Shown here: in pieces, positions 31,486 through 38,715 of the stretch
Layout of the letters: each line of letters begins with the position of its first letter
Position numbering within the stretch: the first letter of the stretch is position 1
DNA from: JALZKA01 sp963721645
GTDB taxonomy: Bacteria > Actinomycetota > Thermoleophilia > Solirubrobacterales > 70-9
Direction: 5' to 3'
Assembly (NCBI GenBank): GCA_963721645.1
Contig: CAVRJK010000002.1
Span: 868,001 to 932,000, forward strand
DNA length: 64,000 nt
Position numbers and translations under genes: made by a program
The notes under the pieces: generated by a model
Told to the model about the DNA's origin: nothing
Databases searched by the model: none
Seen by the model: the letters and a program-made list of their open reading frames with translations, nothing else

Positions 31486-32435
31486 GCGCCGCCAGCGACA
31501 GCCCGGGCCGGACTCCTGCGACCGAGGTCTCCGAGGCAATCGGGAACACGCCGATGGCCGTGCTCGGACGGGTCGGCGAGCCCGGACGGGCGGAGGTGTT
31601 GGCCAAGCTGGAGTACATGAATCCAGGCGGTTCGGTCAAGGACCGGATCGGCGTGGCGATGCTGGACGCAGCTGAGCGAGATGGGCGAATCGAGCGTGGC
31701 AAGGGCGTGATCGTCGAGCCCACAAGCGGTAACACGGGCATTGCCCTGGCCATGATCTGCGCCGCGCGCGGCTACGAGCTCGTCCTCACTCTTCCCGAGG
31801 GGATGAGCCGAGAACGCTCCAAGCTCCTTCGGGCCTACGGCGCCGAGGTGCACGAGACGCCATCGATGGGAGGCATGGGCGAGGCCATCGATCTCGCTCG
31901 CCGCGTGGTTTCAGAGCGCGGCGGATTCATGCCCCAGCAGTTCTCCAACCCGGCAAACCCGGACGTGCATCGCAGGACCACGGCAGAAGAGATCTGGCGA
32001 GATACCGGTGGCGATGTGGATGCGCTCGTTTGCGGCGTCGGAACGGGCGGCACGATCACGGGCGTCGGGCAGGTGCTGAAGGACAGGCGCCCCGGCTTTC
32101 AGTGCTTTGCGGTCGAGCCGAGCGGTTCGGCGGTGCTAAGCGGGGGAGAGGCCGGTCCTCACAAGATCCAGGGGATCGGCGCGGGTTTCGTCCCGGATGT
32201 TCTCGACCGATCGGTGATCGACGAGACCATTCGTGTTTCAGACGAGGCAGCGCTACAGACGGCGCGTGACGTCGCTTCGCGGGAAGGCCTTCTCATCGGC
32301 ATTTCGGCCGGCGCCGCCGTCAGCGCGGCGCTCGAGGTCGCGGCACGCCCGGAGATGAAGGGCAAGCGCATCGTCACGATCGCATGTGACGGCGGCGAGC
32401 GCTACATGTCGCTGCCGTTCTTCTTGGACGGGTAG
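31482..32435 (+). CDS. cysK: cysteine synthase A (O-acetylserine sulfhydrylase)
   Basis: 317 residues. PLP enzyme that makes cysteine from O-acetylserine and sulfide. PLP-binding Lys in EYMNPGGSVKDRIGV, substrate loop PTSGNTGIALAM, QQFSNPANPDVH, and phosphate loop GTGGTITGVGQVL; EGLLIGISAGAAV near the end. GTG 31482 overlaps the stop of the CxxC mini-ORF. The Rrf2 regulator is upstream, and cysE (substrate supply) is 5.4 kb downstream. Confidence 0.96.
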   Translation: MSAASDSPGRTPATEVSEAIGNTPMAVLGRVGEPGRAEVLAKLEYMNPGGSVKDRIGVAMLDAAERDGRIERGKGVIVEPTSGNTGIALAMICAARGYELVLTLPEGMSRERSKLLRAYGAEVHETPSMGGMGEAIDLARRVVSERGGFMPQQFSNPANPDVHRRTTAEEIWRDTGGDVDALVCGVGTGGTITGVGQVLKDRRPGFQCFAVEPSGSAVLSGGEAGPHKIQGIGAGFVPDVLDRSVIDETIRVSDEAALQTARDVASREGLLIGISAGAAVSAALEVAARPEMKGKRIVTIACDGGERYMSLPFFLDG

Positions 32436-32437
32436 CG

Positions 32438-32860
32438 CTACTGGCCCAGATCCTCGACCGGCAGCTTCCCGGCGGCCGCGAGGACCTCGTCGAGGCGCCT
32501 CAACAGCGCGTCCATGAGGACGGTCTTTCCGACCACGGCCTTGGCGCCCAACTCGAGCGCCTTGCGCTCGATCGAGGGGTGGTCGTGGCCGGTGAGGATC
32601 ACGACGACGGGCTTTGGGTCCTCGACCACCGCCAACTCCTCGAGGATCTCGAAGCCGTTCGGAGGCGGCATCGAGACGTCGAGAAGGAGCAGATCCGGTT
32701 GATGCTCCCGGCACATGGGCACGACTTTGGGGGATTCGGTGGTGCATTCGACCGAGCCGTAACCGCCCCGTTCGAGGATGCGAACAAGCAATCTGGCGTT
32801 CTGGTCGTCGTCGTCGGCAACGAGTGCCGAGATCTTTCCACGCTGGGCGTCCTCCGTCAC
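32438..32860 (-). CDS. stand-alone response regulator receiver
   Basis: 140 residues with only a receiver domain. SALVADDDDQNARLLVRIL (acidic pocket), DLLLLDVSMPPPNGFEIL (phospho-Asp in LLDVSMP), VVILTGHDHPSIE (Thr) and GAKAVVGKTVLMDALL (Lys). It has no output domain and would act by protein contact or as a phosphate sink. Its stop is 2 bases from the cysK stop. Start is GTG 32860. Which kinase serves it is unknown; two orphan-looking kinases lie 2-5 kb away (34846, 36223). Confidence 0.88.
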   Translation of the reverse strand: MTEDAQRGKISALVADDDDQNARLLVRILERGGYGSVECTTESPKVVPMCREHQPDLLLLDVSMPPPNGFEILEELAVVEDPKPVVVILTGHDHPSIERKALELGAKAVVGKTVLMDALLRRLDEVLAAAGKLPVEDLGQ

Positions 32861-32922
32861 ACCGCCACTTTACGCTCAAGGGAGGCCAGAATCACGCCTA
32901 AGATGCCGATAGGGGTTATGGA

Positions 32923-34371
32923 ATGAGCAACGAGTTCGGGATCGGCGGTGTTCAAGCGGGGTTGCGGCGCATGGCCGCTCTACTGCCGCAGTTCTGTGGC
33001 GCCTTTGCGGCGGGCCTGGTCGCGGGTGCCATCGAGACGGGCGACAACTCGACCGGGGCCGTGGTCATGGGCGCGTACCTGATCGCGGGCTGGTACAGCG
33101 CCCGTGCCGCCCGCTGGCGCTGGCTCCTGCCGATGGCGGGGCTCCTGGCGTACGGGATCATGGCCTTTCTGGGCACGGCGTTTTCGGTGATTGCCCTCCT
33201 GGTGATCGGCGATACCCCCTCGGTGGTGCCGTTGGCCTTTGCCGCGCTCGCGGGCTGGGCCGCACAGGTCGTTACCGGCCGGATCTTTTCGAAGTCCACC
33301 CGAATCCGCGTGGGCGTCATCGGCTCGCCAAAATCGGCCCTTAGGCTGCGCTCGGAACTGGACAGGGAACACTCCCGCGGCTTTGAGGTCGCGGCAACCA
33401 TCGTCCCTGACGATTGGGACTTCGACCCGTCAGCTCTGGACGCTCCTTACCTTTGCGCGCTCTCGCAGATCGGCGACGCCATCGACGACCGTGACCTGGA
33501 GGCCCTGGTGGTGACTCGCGAGTTCAACCGCGCCGAGGTTGATCGCAGGCTCTTCGCCGAAGTGGTCGCCCGCCCCGTCCAGGTCATGGAGCTGCACGAG
33601 TTCCACGAGCACCGCTTCGGCTCGGTTCCCCTGGCCGAGATCGATTACGCGTGGTTCACCCGCTTGGCAGGCTCGCACTACAGGCCGCTGTCGCGAGTAA
33701 TGAAGAGAGGTCTTGATCTGCTCATCGCGGTCCCGGCGGCGGTGGCGTTGGCGCCCGTAGTCGGCGTTAGCGCGCTGCTGATCAGACGGGACGGTGGTCC
33801 CGTGTTCTTCCGCCAGGAGCGGATTGGCCTGGGCGGCAAGCCCTTCCTCATCAACAAGCTCCGAACCATGACCCACGAACCTGAGCGTGAGGGCGTCTGG
33901 GCCGAGGCAGACGATTTGCGGGTCACGGGCGTCGGCCGCTTCTTGAGGAAGAGCCACCTGGACGAGGCCCCACAGCTCTGGAATGTGATCAAGGGTGAGA
34001 TGAGTCTCGTCGGGCCCAGGCCGGAGCAGGGCGCCTACGTTGACCAGCTCTCGAAGCAGATCCCCTTCTACACGCAGCGCCACGTCTCAAAGCCCGGCAT
34101 CACCGGCTGGGCGCAGGTCCGGGTGGGCTACGCCGGCAGCCTGGAGGGAACAGCATTCAAGCTCTGTAATGACCTCTACTACGTGAAGCACCACTCGATC
34201 TCGCTCGATATGGCGATCCTCCTGGAAACGCTCAGGACCCTGGTGGCCGACAAGCAGTACATCGAGCCGCCGTCGACGAGCCTGACCATGCTGGGCGAGG
34301 GCGAGGGACGCGTCGTCGCAGCGCCCGAGTCGTCCCAGGCGCCGGCTACTGGCGCCGCACCCGTGCGCTAG
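32923..34371 (+). CDS. polyprenyl glycosylphosphotransferase (exopolysaccharide initiator)
   Basis: 482 residues. Four or so N-terminal membrane helices, then a Rossmann-like region (RIRVGVIGSPKSALRLRSEL), a membrane hairpin (RGLDLLIAVPAAVALAPVVG) and the bacterial sugar-transferase domain: GGPVFFRQERIGLGGKPFLI, NKLRTMTHEPE, LRKSHLDEAPQLWNVIKGEM, SLVGPRPEQ, ITGWAQVRVGYAGS. It transfers a sugar phosphate from a UDP-sugar to undecaprenyl phosphate, beginning a surface polysaccharide. The Wzy-like polymerase at 13314 could act in the same pathway. The last 26 bases overlap the convergent receiver gene. Confidence 0.92.
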   Translation: MSNEFGIGGVQAGLRRMAALLPQFCGAFAAGLVAGAIETGDNSTGAVVMGAYLIAGWYSARAARWRWLLPMAGLLAYGIMAFLGTAFSVIALLVIGDTPSVVPLAFAALAGWAAQVVTGRIFSKSTRIRVGVIGSPKSALRLRSELDREHSRGFEVAATIVPDDWDFDPSALDAPYLCALSQIGDAIDDRDLEALVVTREFNRAEVDRRLFAEVVARPVQVMELHEFHEHRFGSVPLAEIDYAWFTRLAGSHYRPLSRVMKRGLDLLIAVPAAVALAPVVGVSALLIRRDGGPVFFRQERIGLGGKPFLINKLRTMTHEPEREGVWAEADDLRVTGVGRFLRKSHLDEAPQLWNVIKGEMSLVGPRPEQGAYVDQLSKQIPFYTQRHVSKPGITGWAQVRVGYAGSLEGTAFKLCNDLYYVKHHSISLDMAILLETLRTLVADKQYIEPPSTSLTMLGEGEGRVVAAPESSQAPATGAAPVR

Positions 34372-34786
34372 CCAGAAGCTCCTTGAGCTTTTGATCGAGC
34401 TCCTCGATCTTGAACGGCTTCAGGATGTAGGCGTCCACGCCTGCCTCGGTTGCTGCTCGCTGGTCCGCGTCAGCGGCGGCAGCCGTCAGGAGGATCACCG
34501 GGATCTCGGCCGTCCGGCTGTCGGCGCGCATTCTCGAGCAGATCTCGTGGCCTTCGATGCCCGGCATGATTCCGTCGAGAACGGCCGCGTCGGGTCGCTT
34601 GCCGAAGACCTGGGCGAGCGCGTCCTCACCGGTTACCGCTGTGACGACCTGGTAGCCGCGATGGGTCAGGCGTTGCGAGATCAAACGCAAAATGTCCGCG
34701 TCGTCGTCGGCGACGAGCACCGTCGGCCGCGAAGTCTCTTGTGTGGCACCCGTGGTCAGAACGTTGCCGATCCTAGGGCCACGCAC
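34346..34786 (-). CDS. stand-alone response regulator receiver
   Basis: 146 residues. PTVLVADDDADILRLISQRL (acidic pocket), DAAVLDGIMPGIEGHEIC (phospho-Asp), VILLTAAAADADQRA (Thr) and VDAYILKPFKIEELDQKL (Lys). No output domain. Start is taken as GTG 34786; the first 20 residues are unconserved and a later start is possible. Divergent from the kinase gene beginning at 34846, which makes that kinase the likely partner. Its 3' end overlaps the sugar-transferase gene by 26 bases. Confidence 0.86.
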   Translation of the reverse strand: MRGPRIGNVLTTGATQETSRPTVLVADDDADILRLISQRLTHRGYQVVTAVTGEDALAQVFGKRPDAAVLDGIMPGIEGHEICSRMRADSRTAEIPVILLTAAAADADQRAATEAGVDAYILKPFKIEELDQKLKELLASARVRRQ

Positions 34787-34832
34787 CCGGCACCTGGGCG
34801 ACGGCTGAGATGATGGACCGAGTCACGGTGGG

Positions 34833-34838
34833 TACAAG
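34833..34838 (+). promoter_or_regulatory. -10 box TACAAG for leaderless kinase gene
   Basis: TACAAG, 7 bases, then GTG 34846. This supports starting the kinase 12 codons later than the first open ATG at 34810. Confidence 0.4.
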
Positions 34839-34845
34839 GACGTCT

Positions 34846-36264
34846 GTGAACAGCGACGAGACAAAGGCCGGCGAAAGAATCGGGCAGCTTCTGCGCGAGC
34901 TCGGCTCGATGCTCATAGAGCCTTCTGACGAGGAGGCTCGAACGCGCCCTCAAGCGAGCGTGTCGATCGAGCGAACAGCAAGGGTCGCCGGCCTGCAGGC
35001 GCTGCTTCTGCCCATCGTCACCGCCCCGCTGCTCTTGGTCGTCGAGCCAACGGGACCGATTGGCGATCTGGGATGGGTGCTCGCCTTGGCGTGCGTGGCC
35101 AGCGTCGTCGTCATCGGCTTCTTGTTCACCACCCGGACCGACGTCTCCACGCGGGCACTCGCGGCATCCAATATTCACGCGGCGGGCGTTCTGGGCACCC
35201 TCGGCTGGTTGACGGGCGGTCTCGAATCCCCCTATCCGCTGCTCCTTCCGCTGGTGGCGTCGAGCATCGCCCCGCATCGCCCACGGGTTCGGCGTGGCTT
35301 GATCGCCTGGATCTTTCTGGTGATCTCGGCGCCGCTTGTGTACGACGCTCCGGCGACTGCAGCCCAGGTGGCCGAGATCATCATGATCGCGTCCGTGTCG
35401 CTGGCGACGCTCTTCACGATGATCTGGCTGAGCACGCGTGCGGGTCGCTCCGAGGCCGGCCTGATGGACGCGGTTACGACCGCGCAGGTCGCCCAGCAGC
35501 AGCTCGTGAAGCAGACCGATCTCCTCCTTGAGGCGGGCGAGGTCCGCGATCGGCTGGTCACCCGGGTCTCGCACGAGCTCAGCACCCCGCTCACGTCCGT
35601 AAAGGGTTACGTCGAGGCGCTGATCGAAGGCGAAGGCGGCGACCTCGATCCGCAGCAGCGCGAGCTTGCGGCCGTGGCGTTGCGCAATACGGTTCGGCTG
35701 GAGCTCCTGATCGCGGATCTCCTCCTGCTTTCCCGTGTCGAGGCCGGGCAACTGGAGCTTCGCCCCGAGAGCCTGGAGCTGAGGAAGGCGCTCGAGGTCC
35801 TCCGCGAGGATCTCGGGCAGATGGCGCGCGACAACGGCGTGACCCTGATCGTCGAAGCTCCCAAAGGCCTGGATTGGGTCGTGGATCAAGAGCGGCTGGA
35901 GCAGGCGGTGGCGAACCTCGTTTCCAACGCGATCAAGTACACGCCGGGCGGCGGTCCGGTTCTGATCCGTGCGCGCCAGGTCGGCTCCCAGCTTTGGATC
36001 GAAGTCGTCGACAAGGGCGTCGGCATTCCCGAGGACGAGATCGGACGGCTCGGCGAACGCTTCTTCCGTGCCTCGACGGCCGGAGATGCGTCCGGCTCCG
36101 GGCTCGGGATTTCGATTACTCAGGAGCTGGTCGATCTCCACCGGGGGGAGCTCGAGATCGAGAGCGAGGTCGGCTCCGGATCCATCTTCCGCATCAGGGT
36201 GCCCGCCGGGCTCGAAACCGCGTTAGTCGGAAAGGCCGAGGGAGAGCCCGACGGTCTCGAGTAG
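34846..36264 (+). CDS. membrane sensor histidine kinase
   Basis: 472 residues. About six membrane helices (about 50-205: LQALLLPIVTAPLLLVVEP, GWVLALACVASVVVIGFL, GLIAWIFLVISAPLVYD) without a large outer domain. A coiled linker with AQVAQQQLVKQTDLLLEAGE precedes HisKA with the phospho-His in VSHELSTPLTSVKGYVEAL. ATPase domain: ANLVSNAIKYTPGGG, DKGVGIPEDEIGRLGERFFR, GSGLGISITQELVDLHRG. Likely partner is the receiver encoded divergently at 34346. Its 3' end overlaps the convergent hybrid kinase gene by 42 bases. ATG 34810 is the alternative start. Confidence 0.92.
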   Translation: MNSDETKAGERIGQLLRELGSMLIEPSDEEARTRPQASVSIERTARVAGLQALLLPIVTAPLLLVVEPTGPIGDLGWVLALACVASVVVIGFLFTTRTDVSTRALAASNIHAAGVLGTLGWLTGGLESPYPLLLPLVASSIAPHRPRVRRGLIAWIFLVISAPLVYDAPATAAQVAEIIMIASVSLATLFTMIWLSTRAGRSEAGLMDAVTTAQVAQQQLVKQTDLLLEAGEVRDRLVTRVSHELSTPLTSVKGYVEALIEGEGGDLDPQQRELAAVALRNTVRLELLIADLLLLSRVEAGQLELRPESLELRKALEVLREDLGQMARDNGVTLIVEAPKGLDWVVDQERLEQAVANLVSNAIKYTPGGGPVLIRARQVGSQLWIEVVDKGVGIPEDEIGRLGERFFRASTAGDASGSGLGISITQELVDLHRGELEIESEVGSGSIFRIRVPAGLETALVGKAEGEPDGLE

Positions 36265-37806
36265 GTCCCGGGCCGTGAACGGCTTCCTGAGGAAAGACAT
36301 GTCCTGGGTCGCGATGTCGTGCGAGGAGATGATGTCTTCCGTGTACCCGGACATGTAGACCACGGGCATCCATGGGTCGATCTCATAAGCGCGGTCGGCC
36401 AGCTCGCGACCCGAGGCGCGCGGCATCACCACATCGGTGATCATCAGCGAAAACCGCTGTCCGGCTTCGAGCACCTCGATTGCCTCCCGCCCGTCCTCGC
36501 AGGCGACGACCTCGAACCCCGTCTGTTCGAGCACACGCGTGGCGACGCGCCGCACGGCAGGGTCGTCTTCGGCCACGAGGACGCGCGTGCCGGGCGGCAC
36601 CTTGATCGCTCCAGCCGGCTCCGCGACGCCGGGATCCGGCGTCTTGGTTCCCAGGGGAGCTGCGGCGGGAAAGTGGAGCCGGAAGACCGACCCGAGTCCG
36701 GGCTCGGAATAGAGGGTGATGTGACCGGAGGCGTTGGCCATTACTCCGTGAACGGCTGCCAGGCCAAGTCCGGTCCCCGTGCTCCTGGCTTTGGTCGTAA
36801 AGAAGGGCTCGAAGATCCGCTCGATCAACTCAGGCGGAATGCCGACGCCGGTGTCCGAGATCGACAGGCACACATGCGGGCCGGTGCGAGCCTGCGGGTT
36901 CGCCTCCACGTAGTCCTCGTCGAGCGAAACACTTTCCGTCTCGATCGTCAGCGAGCCACCGTCGGGCATGGCCTCACGCGCATTTAGAGCCATTCCCACG
37001 AGCGCCTGCTCGACCTGCGCCGCGTCGGCTTCGACCGGGTAGATGTCCTCGCCCTGGGTGATCGTGAGCTTTACGTCTTCACCGAGCGTTCGTTCGAGAA
37101 GCTTCTTCAGGTCGGAGAGGATCGCGTTGAGGTCGATGAGCTCGGGAGTCGCGACTTCGCGGCGGCTGAAGATCAGAAGCTGGCGGGTAAGGGAGGCGCC
37201 GCGCTCGCCCGCTTTGCGGATCTCGGCCAGGTCCTCCTGGAGCTCTGAGTCCCCGGGGAGAGCGTCCGCGATGAAGTCTGCGTAGTTGAGGACGACGGCG
37301 AGAAGGTTGTTGAAATCGTGCGCGACACCGCCAGCCATCTTGCCGACGGCCTCGAGACGCCTCGCGCGTTCAAGCTGGGCGTCGATCCGCAGCCGCCTCA
37401 GCTCCTCGACCCGGCGATCGGTGACGTCGGTAGCAATTGCGAGACCGGCATAGACCTTCCCGCTCGAGGTGCGAAGGGGAGCGGTCCGGAGCCACCACAC
37501 ACCCTCCGTACCGAGGTTGGACTGCTCGTCGGTTCGCGATGCGCCGGCAAGGGCAGCGCGGTAGGCGGGTTCGAGGCGGACGAACTCGGCCGGCGACATG
37601 AGCTCGGACAGCGAGCGGCCGGTCGCTGTCGCCGGGTCGATACCCATCTCCTTGGGCGCCGACCCGGACATCAAGAGGACGCGCAGCCTTCGGTCGAACA
37701 CGGTGATCGCCGTGCCGGGGAGGTTGCTCAGGACGTCCATCAGCAGTTGTTCCATCTGCTGGCTGGCGTCCCGGATGGGGTCGGTTTCCCCTTCGGGCTC
37801 GCTCAT
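36223..37806 (-). CDS. hybrid histidine kinase: PAS-HisKA-HATPase-receiver
   Basis: 527 residues, soluble. PAS domain (about 20-135: LSNLPGTAITVFDRRLRVLL), then a kinase core of the NtrB-like kind with AVGKMAGGVAHDFNNLLAVV (phospho-His), NAREAMPDGGSLTIETE, DTGVGIPPELIERIFEPF and GTGLGLAAVHGVMANASG. A C-terminal receiver (about 405-520) has RVLVAEDDPAVRRVATRVL, LMITDVVMPRASGREL (phospho-Asp) and SFLRKPFTARDLL. There is no membrane segment, so it senses an internal signal. No His-phosphotransfer protein is seen nearby. Confidence 0.93.
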   Translation of the reverse strand: MSEPEGETDPIRDASQQMEQLLMDVLSNLPGTAITVFDRRLRVLLMSGSAPKEMGIDPATATGRSLSELMSPAEFVRLEPAYRAALAGASRTDEQSNLGTEGVWWLRTAPLRTSSGKVYAGLAIATDVTDRRVEELRRLRIDAQLERARRLEAVGKMAGGVAHDFNNLLAVVLNYADFIADALPGDSELQEDLAEIRKAGERGASLTRQLLIFSRREVATPELIDLNAILSDLKKLLERTLGEDVKLTITQGEDIYPVEADAAQVEQALVGMALNAREAMPDGGSLTIETESVSLDEDYVEANPQARTGPHVCLSISDTGVGIPPELIERIFEPFFTTKARSTGTGLGLAAVHGVMANASGHITLYSEPGLGSVFRLHFPAAAPLGTKTPDPGVAEPAGAIKVPPGTRVLVAEDDPAVRRVATRVLEQTGFEVVACEDGREAIEVLEAGQRFSLMITDVVMPRASGRELADRAYEIDPWMPVVYMSGYTEDIISSHDIATQDMSFLRKPFTARDLLETVGLSLGLSD

Positions 37807-37832
37807 GGGTCGAGAGTAGCTTTCGTCTCACC

Positions 37833-37838
37833 TAACCT
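37833..37838 (+). promoter_or_regulatory. -10 box TAACCT for cysE
   Basis: TAACCT ends 9 bases before the cysE ATG at 37848; no Shine-Dalgarno is present in the gap. Confidence 0.4.
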
Positions 37839-37847
37839 TCGTGCTCG

Positions 37848-38582
37848 ATGTTCGGCTTGGGAGCACTCCGTCGTGTCGCATCGGAGATCAGGAGCGACGT
37901 CGCCTCCGCGCGCGACCGCGATCCCGCTGCCCGCAGCGTGGGAAGTTTTGAGATCCTCACGACATGGGCCGGCGTTCAGGCGCTGCTCGCGCATCGGGTC
38001 GCGCATGCCCTGTACGAGGCCGAGGTGCCCCTCGTGCCGCGCGCCGTCGCGTTCGGCAGTCGAGCCGTGACCGGGGTCGAGATCCACCCGGCGGCCCAGA
38101 TCGGCAGCGAGTTCTTCATCGATCACGGCGCCGGCGTCGTGATCGGCGAGACGGCCGAGATCGGCGACCGCGTCACGCTCTATCAGGGCGTCACGCTGGG
38201 AGGCACCGGCTTCGCCAGGGGCAAGCGACACCCGTCCGTAGGCGACGACGTGACCGTGGGTTCCGGCGCGAAGCTCCTGGGTCCGGTCGCGATCGGCCAC
38301 GGTGCCAAGGTCGGGGCGAACACGGTCGTGATCTCGGACGTGCCCGCGAACTCGACCGTCGTCGGCAACCCGGGTCATCCCGTGCGGGTGGAGGGAAAGC
38401 GTCCGGAGGGCCCCGACGCCGACTGGATCCACCTTCCCGACCCCGTGGCAGACGCGATGAGAAGCCTCTCGGACCGCCTCGCAGCGATCGAAGCGAGACT
38501 GACCGAAATAGACGGCCGCGCGGCCGAAGCCGAGGTGCGAGAACTCAAGCCGAGACAGGGACCAAGCTCCGCCGGCGGCTGA
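37848..38582 (+). CDS. cysE: serine O-acetyltransferase
   Basis: 244 residues. Makes O-acetylserine, the substrate of CysK. N-terminal helical part (RDPAARSVGSFEILTTWAGV) and a left-handed beta-helix: GVEIHPAAQIGSEFFIDHGA, GVVIGETAEIGDRVTLYQG, VTLGGTGFARGKRHPSVGDD, AKVGANTVVISDVPANST, VVGNPGHPVR. A C-terminal extension of about 50 residues (SDRLAAIEARLTEIDG) is helical and unusual in length. The window also holds cysK and an Rrf2 regulator at 30.9-32.4 kb. Confidence 0.95.
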   Translation: MFGLGALRRVASEIRSDVASARDRDPAARSVGSFEILTTWAGVQALLAHRVAHALYEAEVPLVPRAVAFGSRAVTGVEIHPAAQIGSEFFIDHGAGVVIGETAEIGDRVTLYQGVTLGGTGFARGKRHPSVGDDVTVGSGAKLLGPVAIGHGAKVGANTVVISDVPANSTVVGNPGHPVRVEGKRPEGPDADWIHLPDPVADAMRSLSDRLAAIEARLTEIDGRAAEAEVRELKPRQGPSSAGG

Positions 38583-38602
38583 ACACCGCCCCCGCAAGCC
38601 CC

Positions 38603-38673
38603 GAGGGGTCAGACCCCTCACAAAACGCTCACACTCGTCCGACGCCGCCCACCCCCGAGGGGTCAGACCCCTC
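38603..38673. repeat. paired palindrome GAGGGGTCAGACCCCTC, 54-bp pitch
   Basis: Copies at 38603-38619 and 38657-38673, between cysE and the helicase gene. Each is two perfect 8-bp arms around a single A. Identical copies with the same 54-bp spacing occur at 60245 and 60299, and shorter-armed copies at 52794 and 52840. They may work as terminators, protein-binding sites or mobile REP-like elements. Confidence 0.75.
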
Positions 38674-38701
38674 GCCGCTCGGCGCCCGCCGGGGGCAGGT
38701 C

Positions 38702-38707
38702 TATCTT
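38702..38707 (+). promoter_or_regulatory. -10 box TATCTT for helicase gene
   Basis: TATCTT, 8 bases, then ATG 38716; a leaderless start is likely because the ATG has no ribosome site. Confidence 0.45.
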
Positions 38708-38715
38708 TGAATGAG